64,000 bases of DNA from an uncultured Prevotellaceae bacterium (GCA_947166905.1 CAMVFZ010000008.1:55884-119883), one strand, 5' to 3'. Numbered from the stretch's first letter, positions 18,694 to 29,645 are shown. The notes: generated by a model not told the origin, from the letters alone. Translations and numbers: made by a program.

Positions 18694-20280
18694 ATGAAAA
18701 AGATATTTGTAAAAGGTTTAGTGCTGGTTTCCGCTGCCATCGTAATGGCGTCCTGCACAAAGAACTTCGAGCAGTATAATTCCAACCCTTACGGGGTTGA
18801 CGGAGACCAGATGCTTCGTGACGGTTATGCCCTCAGGGCAGCTATGACCGGCATGGCCAGCGCCGTGATCTCTACCGATGTAAACACAACCCAGTTTACA
18901 GAGTGTCTTCTTGGCGGCCCGATGGCTGGTTATCTAGCAGATTCCAACCAGGGCTTCAGAAACACCATTTCCAACTATAATCCTACGGACAACTGGACCA
19001 ACGTCCTCCTTTCCAGCGACAGGATTATCCCTACATTCTTTGCAAACTACGGCGACATCTCCCGTCTTACCAGCAACGAGGTAATCCTCTCCATTGCCGA
19101 TATTATCAAGGTTGCCGTCCTGCACCGTGTTGCCGATACCTACGGCCCCATCCCTTATACCCAGATTGGCCAGGGTGGCAAGATCCAGGTGCCTTACGAC
19201 AGCCAGGGCGACGCCTACAAGGCAATGCTCGCTGACCTTGACAAGGCCATCGACGTGCTTACCGCCAACCGTTCCAACAACATCAACGCTTCTGCCGATG
19301 TGGTTTATCACGGTGACGTCCAGAAGTGGCTCAAGTTTGCCAACTCCCTTAAGCTCCGTCTTGCAATGCGTATTGTTTACGCCGATGCTACTACGGCCCG
19401 CAAGGCTGCAGAGGAAGTTGCTGCACACGAGGTTGGCGCCTTCTCTTCCAACGCAGACAACGCCCTCTACGACAACTTCAACGCCAACGCAAAGAATCCT
19501 TTCTATGTAGTTCAGGTAGAATACAACGGCGGCGACTCAATGGCTGCTGCCGACATCATCGCCTACATGAACGGTTACAACGATCCCCGCCGCGCCGCTT
19601 ACTTTGGCAAGAGCCAGTTCGACGGCTTTGACTTCGTAGGCCTGCGCCACGGTATCGTAATGCCCGCCAACGACGTGATGCACAAATACTCCACCATCAA
19701 CGTAAACATGGATACTCCTTACGTTTGGATGAACGCCGCAGAGGTTGCCTTCCTTAAGGCAGAGGCAGTGGCTGTATTCGGCTTCAATATGGGCGGCAGC
19801 GCCAAGGACTTCTACGAGCAGGGCATCCGCCTGTCCTTCGAGCAGTGGGGTGTTAGCGGTGCAGAGGCCTACCTTACCGATGCCACAAGCAAACCGGCCG
19901 CCTATGTAGATCCTATCGGCACAAACAGCTACAACGGTGTACTGTCCAACATGACCATCGCCTGGGACGACAATGCTACCGTCGATGCAAAGCAGGAGAA
20001 GATCATGATCCAGAAGTGGATTGCCAACTGGCTTCTTGGAAACGAGAGCTGGGCCGACATCCGCCGTACCGGATATCCCCACATCATCCCCGCAACCGCA
20101 GAGGGTAACAAGTCCAACGGCCTTGTAGATTCCAACTTCGGTGCCCGTCGAATGAAGTATCCTTCAGACGAGTACATCAACAACGGTGACAACCTCCGTA
20201 CAGCCGTAAGCACCATGCTTGGCGGCCCCGACGAGATGGCAACCCGTACATGGTTCGACTGCAATCCCAAAGTGAAATAG
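18694..20280 (+). CDS. SusD/RagB-like outer-membrane lipoprotein
   Basis: Lipobox MASC; follows SusC; RMKYPSDEYINNGDNLRTAVS...PDEMATRTWFDCNP C-terminal SusD pattern. Confidence 0.85.
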   Translation: MKKIFVKGLVLVSAAIVMASCTKNFEQYNSNPYGVDGDQMLRDGYALRAAMTGMASAVISTDVNTTQFTECLLGGPMAGYLADSNQGFRNTISNYNPTDNWTNVLLSSDRIIPTFFANYGDISRLTSNEVILSIADIIKVAVLHRVADTYGPIPYTQIGQGGKIQVPYDSQGDAYKAMLADLDKAIDVLTANRSNNINASADVVYHGDVQKWLKFANSLKLRLAMRIVYADATTARKAAEEVAAHEVGAFSSNADNALYDNFNANAKNPFYVVQVEYNGGDSMAAADIIAYMNGYNDPRRAAYFGKSQFDGFDFVGLRHGIVMPANDVMHKYSTINVNMDTPYVWMNAAEVAFLKAEAVAVFGFNMGGSAKDFYEQGIRLSFEQWGVSGAEAYLTDATSKPAAYVDPIGTNSYNGVLSNMTIAWDDNATVDAKQEKIMIQKWIANWLLGNESWADIRRTGYPHIIPATAEGNKSNGLVDSNFGARRMKYPSDEYINNGDNLRTAVSTMLGGPDEMATRTWFDCNPKVK

Positions 20281-20291
20281 GAGGAAAACAG

Positions 20292-21353
20292 ATGAAGAAC
20301 ATTTTTAAATATATAGTTATTCTCGCAGCCTGTGCGCTTGCATTCCAGGCTTGCGACAAATGGACTGACGCAGAGCCTGTAGAGGTCGTATACAAGGACC
20401 TCAAGAGCAAGAATCCTGAATTGTGGGCCAAATACATGGAGTCTATCCGCAATTACCACAATACAGACCATCAGGTTCTCATCGCCAAGTTCGACAACAA
20501 GGCCACTACGCCCGAGGGCCGCGGAGAGCATATCAACTGCCTGCCGGACAGCGTAGACTACGTTATCCTTAACAACGCCGACAAGCTTAACGACGTAATC
20601 GCAGCAGAGATGCAGGAGATTCTCTCAGAGAAGAACATCCCCACTCTTATGAACGTAAGCCTTGTGGCCATGATCAAGGAGTATAACACCATGCTGGCCG
20701 ATGAGGCCGAGTCCAAGGACCCCGAGTCAGAGGACGAGACCCTTGGTGTAGACACCCCGGAGCGCTTTGCCTCATGGATTGGAATCCGTGTGAAGACAGA
20801 ACTGGAGATTGCCGACAAGTACAACTACAGCGGCATCAACGTTATCTTCGAGGGCAAGAATCCCGCTTCTATGACCGACGCCCAGAAAGAAGAGGCTATC
20901 ACCCGTCAGCAGGCCATGTTCTCTGGCATCAACGATTGGATATCCGCCCACCAGAAGGCCCTTGTCTTCTTTGAGGGTTCTCCCAAGAACGTGCTTGTAG
21001 AGACAGCCGCTGTGACATCGGCAAAATACATCATTGTAACGGCGGAGAGTGCCAGCAACGAGTCTTCCCTCTCTTATGCCATCAACAATGTTCTTGCTGA
21101 CTTTGTCCCTTCTGACCGCTTTGTGATTGGCGTGACAGCAGTGGATATCACTGACCCCACCAACACCAACGGAAGCTTCGGCAGCAAGTCTGCCATTGTG
21201 GGAGCTGCAGAGTGGAGCGCACAGCCTACTACCAAATACGGCAAGAAGGGCGTTTGCGTCAACCATGCCCAGTTCGACTACTACGACATCACCAACGTTT
21301 ATTCCCAGATAAACAAGGCGATTTCCATTATGAATCCTTCACCTGTCAAATAA
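20292..21353 (+). CDS. GH18-like lipoprotein with degraded active site; putative surface glycan-binding protein
   Basis: Lipobox FQAC followed by DKWTDAE; GH18-like barrel, but the catalytic-motif position reads SGINVIFE. Start placed at ATG 20292. Confidence 0.65.
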   Translation: MKNIFKYIVILAACALAFQACDKWTDAEPVEVVYKDLKSKNPELWAKYMESIRNYHNTDHQVLIAKFDNKATTPEGRGEHINCLPDSVDYVILNNADKLNDVIAAEMQEILSEKNIPTLMNVSLVAMIKEYNTMLADEAESKDPESEDETLGVDTPERFASWIGIRVKTELEIADKYNYSGINVIFEGKNPASMTDAQKEEAITRQQAMFSGINDWISAHQKALVFFEGSPKNVLVETAAVTSAKYIIVTAESASNESSLSYAINNVLADFVPSDRFVIGVTAVDITDPTNTNGSFGSKSAIVGAAEWSAQPTTKYGKKGVCVNHAQFDYYDITNVYSQINKAISIMNPSPVK

Positions 21354-21365
21354 GGAGACGAGTAT

Positions 21366-22544
21366 ATGAAAATGTTTAAATTTGGTGTCATCGCCTTGCT
21401 CGCAGGCTTAGCCTTCACGGCTTGCCAGACAGAGAAGGATGCAATGGAAAAACACCATTTCACAAACAAGCTTTACATAAATTCAGACGTCAAGTCAGAG
21501 GAAATCCTGGTTAAGCCCGGCGCAAGCAGTGTTGCACGTACGCTTTCAATCGCTACTGCAATTCCTGTAAAGTCCGCCATCACCGGAACCTTCGTATATG
21601 ACGCAGCATATGTAAAAACATACGCACAGGCCTACAACCAGCCCGATGTCGAGGCTCTTCCCGAGTCTATGTGCGTAATTGAAGACCCCGACGTAACCAT
21701 TTCCGCCGGTGCCAGCAACTCTACCGTTGCATCTGTATCTTTCCCGGGCATCGATGCCCTCGACCGTAACACCGTTTACGTTTGCGCCGTTGTGCTTAAG
21801 AACATCACCGACATTAACGTAATCGCTCCCAAGACTACCGTTTATTACGTATTCAAGGGTGCTGCACTCATCAATGTTGTTTGCAACATGACAGAGAACC
21901 GCGCAGCAGCCCAGGCCTGGGCTACTCCGGACAAGTTTAACAACATGCGTCAGTTCACGGCAGAGGCTCTTGTCCGCCAGAACCAGGCCGGCCGCCTTAT
22001 TTCCACAATCATGGGTGTTGAGGGACACTTCCTTCTCCGTATCGGAGACGCAGGAGTTCCGGACAATCAGCTCCAGATTGCATCTTCAAGCAACCATACA
22101 AACTCCAACATGCAGCTTACTCTTGGCAAGTGGACACACATCGCCTGTGTATTCGATGCCGGCTATGTTACCGTTTACTTCGACGGGCGCAAAGTCCTTG
22201 ACAACGCCTACTGCGGACGTACCGCCGTTACATGGGGTGCATACGGTAGTGACAAGGGAGAAACAAGCGGACGTTATTTCTGGCTTGGCTACTCTTATGC
22301 GGGTGACCGTTATCTTGACGGCGAGATGTCAGAGGTCCGTGTTTGGGATCATTGCCTGACTCAGGCAGAAATCCAGGCCCCCAACCACTTCTACTTTGTA
22401 GATCCTGATTCCGAAGGCCTCATCGCCTACTGGAAGATGGACGACGGTGGCGGCACCATCCTTAAGGATTCAAGCCCCAATGGCAACGACCTTACCCTTG
22501 ATTCAGCCACCAAGTGGCCTAAAGTCTCCCTCCCTGAAGATTAA
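21366..22544 (+). CDS. DUF1735 + LamG/concanavalin-A-like lipoprotein
   Basis: Lipobox FTAC; DUF1735-like N-terminus; LamG-like LGKWTHIACVFDAGYVTVYFDGRKV...DGEMSEVRVWDHCLTQAEI. Confidence 0.75.
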   Translation: MKMFKFGVIALLAGLAFTACQTEKDAMEKHHFTNKLYINSDVKSEEILVKPGASSVARTLSIATAIPVKSAITGTFVYDAAYVKTYAQAYNQPDVEALPESMCVIEDPDVTISAGASNSTVASVSFPGIDALDRNTVYVCAVVLKNITDINVIAPKTTVYYVFKGAALINVVCNMTENRAAAQAWATPDKFNNMRQFTAEALVRQNQAGRLISTIMGVEGHFLLRIGDAGVPDNQLQIASSSNHTNSNMQLTLGKWTHIACVFDAGYVTVYFDGRKVLDNAYCGRTAVTWGAYGSDKGETSGRYFWLGYSYAGDRYLDGEMSEVRVWDHCLTQAEIQAPNHFYFVDPDSEGLIAYWKMDDGGGTILKDSSPNGNDLTLDSATKWPKVSLPED

Positions 22545-22562
22545 TAATAGGAGAAATCGACA

Positions 22563-23963
22563 ATGAAAAATATATTCAAATTTGCAACAATCCTTTGCAC
22601 CGGCCTTCTGTTTGGTGCATGTACGGATGACATCGTCGTCGACAATGTTGACGAGGGCGCCTATGCAAACGTAGAAAATCTTATCGTATCGCTGCGCGAC
22701 GGCAAAAGCAGCAAGATCAACAATGTAGTGGAACTCCGCAACAATGAGTATTCTACCAACGTGGCCGTTTATCTTGCCCGCACACCCCGCAAAGGCGTAG
22801 ATGTAAAGATTTCTTACGATGCTGCTTACCTTGAGGCTTACAACAACGAGCATGGAACCGACTTCCAGCTTTTCCCTGAAAGCCAGTTCACCCTTCAGAA
22901 CGAGGGCAAGGTTGTGGTTGCTCCTGACGAGACCAAGTCTTACACCCTTGGCCTTACTCTCCAGCCCTTCGACAACAAGGAAGAGGCTACCTATCTTCTC
23001 CCGCTTCGCGCCACAACCACTACCGATGGTATCAAGGTTTCAGAAGAGCACCTCATTTACCTTGTAAAGAACATGTCCTGGCAGTCTACCGTTATCCGCA
23101 AAGAGGGCGAGAAAAAGATTATCGCCTGGATAGAGGTAAACAACACCAACCCTCTGAACATGCTTCAGTTCGAGACAGAGGACGGACGCCTTATCACCGA
23201 TTACGTTGTATTGTTCGCATACAATATCAACTATAACAAGGAGACCGGTGAGGTTTACGTATTCGCCAACCCCCAGTGCCAGTACATCCTGGATCATTAT
23301 GACGAGGTTGTCAAGCCTCTTCGTGAGCGTGGAATTAAAGTTATCATCAGTATCCTTGGTAACCACGACGAGTCCGGTCTTGCACAGCTCAGCGACCTTG
23401 GCTGCCGCCAGTTCGCAAGCAAGGTGGCCGCCATTGTAAACGGTTACGGTTTTGACGGAGTTAACTATGATGACGAGTACTCCAACGCTCCGGATCTTTC
23501 CAATCCTCTGTTCGCTTCCAGGTCCACCAATCGCGGCGACCGCCTGTACTTTGAGACAAAGAAACTGCTTCCGGACAAGGAAATGGTTTCTTACCAGTTC
23601 GGAAGCGCTCTTGGAATACGTGCTGTCGACGGGATAGATCCGTCTGAGTATATGGATATCTTTAACGGTGACTATGGCAGCAGGGGCGTTCCTTACGGTA
23701 ATTCCACTAACGCAACTTGTTCTTACCAGTCTACGGAATTTGCACAGGGCAGGTATCTGCCTACCGATTCTTCTGCGGAAGCTTTTGTCAATTCCGATTA
23801 CGGATTCTGGATGGTATTCTCTCTTTGGAACACCCAGGGCCGTCAGTCAGACTGGGATGCCATGAACATCCTTTCCAACGCTATGTTCGGTTCTCCTCTC
23901 AAGAAGCCCGAATTCTACTATCCCGAGACAAAGTCTCTTGATACACTCCCTATAACCTGGTAA
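22563..23963 (+). CDS. GH18 endo-beta-N-acetylglucosaminidase (EndoH/EndoBT-like) with DUF1735-like N-terminal domain
   Basis: GFDGVNYDDEYSNAPD active-site motif; LLFGAC lipobox; DUF1735-like segment; position in the PUL. Confidence 0.8.
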   Translation: MKNIFKFATILCTGLLFGACTDDIVVDNVDEGAYANVENLIVSLRDGKSSKINNVVELRNNEYSTNVAVYLARTPRKGVDVKISYDAAYLEAYNNEHGTDFQLFPESQFTLQNEGKVVVAPDETKSYTLGLTLQPFDNKEEATYLLPLRATTTTDGIKVSEEHLIYLVKNMSWQSTVIRKEGEKKIIAWIEVNNTNPLNMLQFETEDGRLITDYVVLFAYNINYNKETGEVYVFANPQCQYILDHYDEVVKPLRERGIKVIISILGNHDESGLAQLSDLGCRQFASKVAAIVNGYGFDGVNYDDEYSNAPDLSNPLFASRSTNRGDRLYFETKKLLPDKEMVSYQFGSALGIRAVDGIDPSEYMDIFNGDYGSRGVPYGNSTNATCSYQSTEFAQGRYLPTDSSAEAFVNSDYGFWMVFSLWNTQGRQSDWDAMNILSNAMFGSPLKKPEFYYPETKSLDTLPITW

Positions 23964-23967
23964 GCGT

Positions 23968-25512
23968 ATGAAAAAGATACTTTCAATCATAGCAATTGCT
24001 GCAGCGCTTTCTCTTACAGCCTGCAGCGACAAAGACGATCCGGAAGAGGTTGTTGACTACAATGCTTCTGTAACTCTTTCCGAGTCTTCAGTAAGCGCCG
24101 GCCCCGAGGGCGGAATCTGCTCCGTAAAGGTTACTTCCAGCGGCGATTGGCGCATTTCCGGCTTCTGCGAGTGGGCTACCCCTTCTGCCGAGGTGGGCAA
24201 GAAAGACCAGGACCTTACAATAAATATTGCACCTAACGACAGTGACAAGGCCCGCGTTGCATATTTCAAGGTATTTGTCGGCCCTGCCGTTGCAAACCTC
24301 ATGGTTGTTTCCCTTCCGGCTTTCGGCCTGGAACTCCTGAGCAACGATGCAGTTTCCGTCAATGCCGATGCCAACCAGGTTAAGGTTATCCTCAAGACCA
24401 ATGTGACCGACCTCAAATGCGATTTCGGAGGCGCCGACTGGATTGTCAAGTCCGACGAGATCGAGGCACTTGGCAAGAGGGTTCTTACCTTCGACATCGC
24501 CCGCTCACGCGAGTTCAAAGCTCGCGACGGTAAGATTACCATCAGCGGAGAGGGCCTTTCAACATCGGTAGACGTAGCACAGGCGCAGCGCGACACCGCC
24601 TTTGCGGTGGAGGGCGTAAGCATCGTCAAGGGCCTCGAGGCCATGGATCTTACCCTTACCGTAAAGAGCAATGTCGACATTACCTACAGCTTGCCCTCAT
24701 GGCTTGCCAAGACTTCTGAAGAGAATACCGATATGGACGAGGAGACCGGTCTTAAGACCAAGACCATCGGCCTGCATGCCGATGCCTGCGGCGGTTCCCG
24801 CGCAACCACCCTCCAGTTCAAGCAGGGCAGCAACGTAAGGGGCAGCGTCTATATCAAGCAGCAGAATCCCAACCCTGTCTTCGCAGAGATCAAGGATTCC
24901 AATCTTGCCACCAGTCTTGAGAAAAGCGGCTGGATTCTCTTCGATCCTACAACCGGCAAGAGCGAGATTCTTGAGGCAGGTATGACCGGAACCACCCTTA
25001 CAGTGGGTACTATGAGCAACTCTTACAGCGTTAACTCAATCGCTTCTATCGAGGGGCTCGAGGCCTTCCCGGCACTTGCGACCCTTAATGTAGGCTTCTG
25101 TATGGTGGATAAGGTTGATGTCAGCAAGTATCCTGCTCTCACCACCGTTACCCTTCTTTCCCTTGGTTACCTCACAGAGGTTAATCTTGGTGACAAAGAA
25201 ATCGAGAAGCTCAGCTGCAAGACCACCGGTTACGGCTACCAGCGTACAGAGTCTGTTGTATTCAAGGGCTCAAAGGTTAAGGAAATCGACTTCAGCGGTT
25301 CTTCCACCTACATCGGCTATGGTAATGAGACTGCTCTCAAGAGCATCGACGTAACCGCTTGCCCTGCCCTTGAAAAGCTCAACACAAAGCGCGTAAGCAG
25401 TTCTTCATATTATAAGAACGAGACTTCTCTGGAGACTATCTACATGACCTCCGCTCAGGTTGAGACTGTAGCTGTTACCAAGAATGACAAAACCGAAATC
25501 GTAGTCAAATAA
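23968..25512 (+). CDS. Lipoprotein with BACON-like domain(s) and C-terminal leucine-rich-like segment
   Basis: Lipobox LTAC followed by SDKDDPEE; VTSSGDWRISGFCEWATPSAEVGKKDQDLTINIAPND is BACON-like; ALATLNVGFCMVDKVDVSKYPALTTVTLLSLGYLTEVNL is LRR-like. Confidence 0.65.
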   Translation: MKKILSIIAIAAALSLTACSDKDDPEEVVDYNASVTLSESSVSAGPEGGICSVKVTSSGDWRISGFCEWATPSAEVGKKDQDLTINIAPNDSDKARVAYFKVFVGPAVANLMVVSLPAFGLELLSNDAVSVNADANQVKVILKTNVTDLKCDFGGADWIVKSDEIEALGKRVLTFDIARSREFKARDGKITISGEGLSTSVDVAQAQRDTAFAVEGVSIVKGLEAMDLTLTVKSNVDITYSLPSWLAKTSEENTDMDEETGLKTKTIGLHADACGGSRATTLQFKQGSNVRGSVYIKQQNPNPVFAEIKDSNLATSLEKSGWILFDPTTGKSEILEAGMTGTTLTVGTMSNSYSVNSIASIEGLEAFPALATLNVGFCMVDKVDVSKYPALTTVTLLSLGYLTEVNLGDKEIEKLSCKTTGYGYQRTESVVFKGSKVKEIDFSGSSTYIGYGNETALKSIDVTACPALEKLNTKRVSSSSYYKNETSLETIYMTSAQVETVAVTKNDKTEIVVK

Positions 25513-25523
25513 TACTGACGGAA

Positions 25524-26687
25524 ATGAAGAGAATAGTTAAAATTATATCTGTGATGGCCGCCGTTATGGTTGCCTTCACGGCCTGCAAGAATGACGAGGA
25601 CATCATCGGCACAAACGACGGTGAGGGCTTCTTCATCAACCGTACAGACCTTGCTTTGAACAAGGGCGCTTCTGCTCCGCTTGTGGCTACAGTTACCCCT
25701 AAGGGCTCCGCCCAGGTTAACTGGTCTTCCGCCAACGAGGCAGTCGCTACCGTAAGCAACGAGGGTGTTGTTACCGCAGTTGGCGCAGGCGAGACGGTTA
25801 TTACCGCAAAAGCAGGCTCCAAGAGCCTTCAGTGTACTGTTTATGTGACCTCTATGGTTACGTCCGTTACACTTGACAACAACACCGCCGAGCTTTGGTA
25901 CGGCGAAGAGCTCCAGCTTACCGCTACCGCCAACCCGGATGACATCAACGTACCCATGGACACCGTATGGACCTCCAGCAACGAGTCCGTTGTCACCGTT
26001 TCCAAGAAAGGCCTTGTAAAGGCCGTCGGCGGCGGACAGGCAACCGTGGCAGTCAGCATCAACGGAGTGTCATCGGCCTGTGATTTCAATATCCGCAGGA
26101 ATGCCGATGGCGTAAAGATCACCACTTACACTTCTGAGCTGGCAGCCCACAGGGCCTTCCAGTTCGAGGCTGAACTTTACCCTGCCGATGTTACCGAGTC
26201 TCTTGACTTCGAGTGGTCTGTAGACAATACCGATTATGCTTCAATCGACGAGAACGGTCTTCTTACCGGTATTGCAGCCGGCAATGTCACTGTCACTGTC
26301 AAGGCCGGAGAGTTCTCCGATTCTGTTCCTGTGACCATCAAGCGCGAGCCTCAGACCGTAACCATCACCACTACTAGCGTCGACAACTTCACAGATGGCG
26401 ATATAACCTTCACCTTCAACGGAGGAGTCAATTGGGGTGGTTCAAGATACGGAGTCGAGTTCCATACGGGCAGCGGCGTTACCATCAGCGTTGCATCCGG
26501 ATTCAAGATTACTAAGATTACCTTCACCAACACCTATGGTTCAAGGAACTTCACTGTAGACAACGGTTCTTACAGCAGAAGCGGCTCCAACCATACCTGG
26601 GAAGCAACTGAAGATGTAAGCAGCGTAACCTTCACCAACAACAACGCAGAGATTGACGTTCTGAAGTTTACAATTACTTACGAATAA
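25524..26687 (+). CDS. Lipoprotein with Big2 (bacterial Ig-like) repeats and an unassigned C-terminal beta domain
   Basis: Lipobox FTAC followed by KNDEDI; repeated VTWSSxNxxVATVSxxGxVTAVxxGxxTVTA-type units. Confidence 0.75.
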   Translation: MKRIVKIISVMAAVMVAFTACKNDEDIIGTNDGEGFFINRTDLALNKGASAPLVATVTPKGSAQVNWSSANEAVATVSNEGVVTAVGAGETVITAKAGSKSLQCTVYVTSMVTSVTLDNNTAELWYGEELQLTATANPDDINVPMDTVWTSSNESVVTVSKKGLVKAVGGGQATVAVSINGVSSACDFNIRRNADGVKITTYTSELAAHRAFQFEAELYPADVTESLDFEWSVDNTDYASIDENGLLTGIAAGNVTVTVKAGEFSDSVPVTIKREPQTVTITTTSVDNFTDGDITFTFNGGVNWGGSRYGVEFHTGSGVTISVASGFKITKITFTNTYGSRNFTVDNGSYSRSGSNHTWEATEDVSSVTFTNNNAEIDVLKFTITYE

Positions 26688-26707
26688 GAAAAAAGGATAT
26701 TTTTGAT

Positions 26708-26715
26708 TATCTTTG
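26708..26715 (+). promoter_or_regulatory. Bacteroidota -7 box TATCTTTG upstream of gpmI
   Basis: Exact match to TAnnTTTG, 40 nt before ATG 26755. Confidence 0.5.
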
Positions 26716-26754
26716 CAGACTAATTCACTGTAAGAATAATCAGAAATATCCTAT

Positions 26755-28278
26755 ATGAACAGAAAAGTACTTCTTATGATTCTGGATGGTTGGGGCGAAG
26801 GCCGCCACGACTATTCCAATGCAATTTGGACAAAGGGAACGCCTAACATTGACGCCCTGCGCCAGAAATATCCTTACGGTCATCTCCAGGCCTGCGGCGA
26901 ATACGTAGGCCTGCCCGATGGCCAGATGGGCAACTCAGAGGTCGGCCACATGAATCTTGGGGCCGGCCGTGTTGTATACCAGGACCTGGTAAAAATCAAC
27001 ATCGCATGCCGCGAGCACAAGCTCCTCGAGAACTCAGAGATCAAGGCCGTATTCGATTACGTTAAGCAGTCCGGCAAGAAGCTCCACCTCATGGGCCTTA
27101 CCTCCCACGGTGGCGTTCACAGCTCACTTGACCACGTTTACGAGTTCCTTCGCGTTGCCGCAGAGCAGGGCCTTGACAAGGTATTCGTTCACGCCTTCAT
27201 GGATGGCCGTGACACCGATCCCCGCAGCGGAAAAGGCTTCGTAGCAGAGCTCGAGTCCAAGATGGCCGAGACTACCGGCAAGGTTGCAACTGTTTGCGGC
27301 CGCTTCTATGCAATGGACCGCGACAAACGCTGGAACCGCGTTAAAGAGGCCTACGACCTTCTGGTAGAAGGCAAGGGTACAGCGTTCACATCGGCCACCG
27401 AGGGCATCCAGGCCAGCTATGACGCCGATGTTACCGACGAGTTCATCAAGCCAATCGTAATTACCGATGCTGCCGGTGCTCCGCTTGCAAAGATAGAAGA
27501 GGGCGATGCCATCATCTTCTACAACTTCCGCAACGACCGCGCCCGCGAGCTCACCACCGTTCTCACCCAGCAGGATATGCCGGAAGAAGGTATGCATACC
27601 CTTCCGCTTTACTACTGCTGCCTTACTCCTTACGACGCTTCCTTCAAGGGTGTTCACATCCTCTTTGACAAGGAGCTTGTACAGGATACTCTTGGAGAGA
27701 CCGTTTCCAAGGCCGGCAAGCACCAGCTCCGTATTGCAGAAACAGAGAAATACGCTCACGTAACCTTCTTCTTCAACGGCGGCCGCGAGACCGTATTCGA
27801 GAACGAAGACCGCATTCTGGTTAACTCTCCGAAGGTTCCTACATACGACCTTCTTCCCCAGATGAGCGCCCCGGAGGTTGCAGAAAAGCTAATAGACCAG
27901 ATCCGCAGCGAGAAGCAGGATATGATTATCCTGAACTTTGCCAACGGCGACATGGTAGGCCACACCGGCATCTACAATTCCATCACAACCGCCGTTACCT
28001 GCATCGACAAGCTGGTAGGCCAGGTAGTGAAGGAAGCCATTGAGCACGACTACGTGGTTCTGCTCACCGCCGATCACGGCAACGCCGACTTCGCTGTTAA
28101 CGCCGATGGTACCCCCAACACCGCCCACTCTCTGAACACCGTTCAGTTTGTAGTGATCAACGCAGGTGACGCTGTAAAGACCGTCAAGGACGGCGCCCTT
28201 TGCAACGTGGCACCTACCATCCTCAAGCTGATGGGAATCCCTCAGCCCGCCGCCATGACCGCCGAGCCGCTGATTTAG
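26755..28278 (+). CDS. gpmI: 2,3-bisphosphoglycerate-independent phosphoglycerate mutase
   Basis: [47 protein letters not shown] motifs. Confidence 0.95.
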   Translation: MNRKVLLMILDGWGEGRHDYSNAIWTKGTPNIDALRQKYPYGHLQACGEYVGLPDGQMGNSEVGHMNLGAGRVVYQDLVKINIACREHKLLENSEIKAVFDYVKQSGKKLHLMGLTSHGGVHSSLDHVYEFLRVAAEQGLDKVFVHAFMDGRDTDPRSGKGFVAELESKMAETTGKVATVCGRFYAMDRDKRWNRVKEAYDLLVEGKGTAFTSATEGIQASYDADVTDEFIKPIVITDAAGAPLAKIEEGDAIIFYNFRNDRARELTTVLTQQDMPEEGMHTLPLYYCCLTPYDASFKGVHILFDKELVQDTLGETVSKAGKHQLRIAETEKYAHVTFFFNGGRETVFENEDRILVNSPKVPTYDLLPQMSAPEVAEKLIDQIRSEKQDMIILNFANGDMVGHTGIYNSITTAVTCIDKLVGQVVKEAIEHDYVVLLTADHGNADFAVNADGTPNTAHSLNTVQFVVINAGDAVKTVKDGALCNVAPTILKLMGIPQPAAMTAEPLI

Positions 28279-29645
28279 CCGCGGAAAAGTGATTTGACAA
28301 GGGCCGGAATATCGGCTACTTTTAAAACCTGGATTCCTTCCGGAATCTGGGTTTTTGCTATTGAAGAGTACTTCGAAATATAGATTTTGCGATAGCCGAG
28401 GCGTGATGCTTCGGCTATTCTTCTGTCGCACTGGGGCACGGGACGGACTTCGCCGCTGAGGCCTACTTCGCCGGCGAAGCATACGTCTGCCGGGAGGGCG
28501 AAGTCAAAGTTTGACGACAGCACCGCGCAAACTACTGCCAGGTCGCAGGCCGGATCGGCCACTCGCAGGCCGCCAGCCATATTCAGGAACACGTCCTTCA
28601 TGGTGAGCTTGAAGCCGGCGCGCTTTTCCAGCACCGCCAGAAGCATGTTCAGGCGGCGGGCGTCAAAGCCCGTAGCACTGCGCTGAGCTGTGCCGTAAGC
28701 CGCCGTGCTAACCAGCGCCTGCACCTCTATCAGGAAGGGCCGCAGGCCGTCCAGCATAACGGCTACAGCCGTGCCGCTGAGGCCCTGGTCATGAACCGGC
28801 ATAAGCATCTCTGACGGATTGGTAACGTCCTTGAGGCCGGTACCGGTCATCTCGAATACAGCCAGCTCAGAGGTAGAGCCGAAGCGGTTCTTGATGCTGC
28901 GCAGCAGGCGGTAGGCGCCTTTGTCGTCGCCCTCGAACTGCAGCACAACGTCTACAATGTGCTCCAGAATCTTAGGACCGGCAATGTAGCCGTCCTTTGT
29001 AATATGTCCGATAAGAATCACGGGAATTCCGGTAGACTTTGCAAAGTGAAGCAGCAGGGAAGTGACTTCCTTTATCTGAGTCACGCTGCCGGCCGATGAA
29101 TCCACGGCTTCTGAGTACATCGTCTGCACGGAATCCACCACCATCAGGCCGGGATTGATTTCCGTTGCCTGGGCAATGATATTTTCTATTAAAGTCTCGC
29201 AGTAGATAAGACAATTGGAGGCGTCGCCGCCCAGCCTTTCCGCCCTCATGCGCACCTGAGAGGCGCTTTCCTCTCCGCTCACGTACAGTGTTTTAAGGGT
29301 CGGGCAGCCGAGTGGCAGCTGCAGTGACAGGGTAGACTTGCCTATGCCGGGCTCGCCGCCCAGCAATACCAGGGAGCCTTCTACAAGGCCTCCGCCAAGC
29401 AGGCGGTCAACTTCCGGGTCTCCCAGCGAGATGCGGCGCTGCGCTGCAGAGCTAATCTCTGCAAGCGCCTGGGGCCTGTGGCCCCCCGCCCGGCTGGCGG
29501 CGCCCGCATTCTTGGCCGGCTTTCCCGTAGCCACAGTTTTTTCTACCATTGTATTCCACTCGCCGCACGCCGGGCAGCGCCCCATCCACTTGGGGCTCTC
29601 ATTCCCGCAGTTCGTGCAGAAGAATATTGTCTTGTCTTTTGCCAT
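28275..29645 (-). CDS. radA: DNA repair protein RadA
   Basis: [23 protein letters not shown] zinc finger, [15 protein letters not shown] Walker A, KNRFGS motif. Confidence 0.95.
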   Translation of the reverse strand: MAKDKTIFFCTNCGNESPKWMGRCPACGEWNTMVEKTVATGKPAKNAGAASRAGGHRPQALAEISSAAQRRISLGDPEVDRLLGGGLVEGSLVLLGGEPGIGKSTLSLQLPLGCPTLKTLYVSGEESASQVRMRAERLGGDASNCLIYCETLIENIIAQATEINPGLMVVDSVQTMYSEAVDSSAGSVTQIKEVTSLLLHFAKSTGIPVILIGHITKDGYIAGPKILEHIVDVVLQFEGDDKGAYRLLRSIKNRFGSTSELAVFEMTGTGLKDVTNPSEMLMPVHDQGLSGTAVAVMLDGLRPFLIEVQALVSTAAYGTAQRSATGFDARRLNMLLAVLEKRAGFKLTMKDVFLNMAGGLRVADPACDLAVVCAVLSSNFDFALPADVCFAGEVGLSGEVRPVPQCDRRIAEASRLGYRKIYISKYSSIAKTQIPEGIQVLKVADIPALVKSLFRG

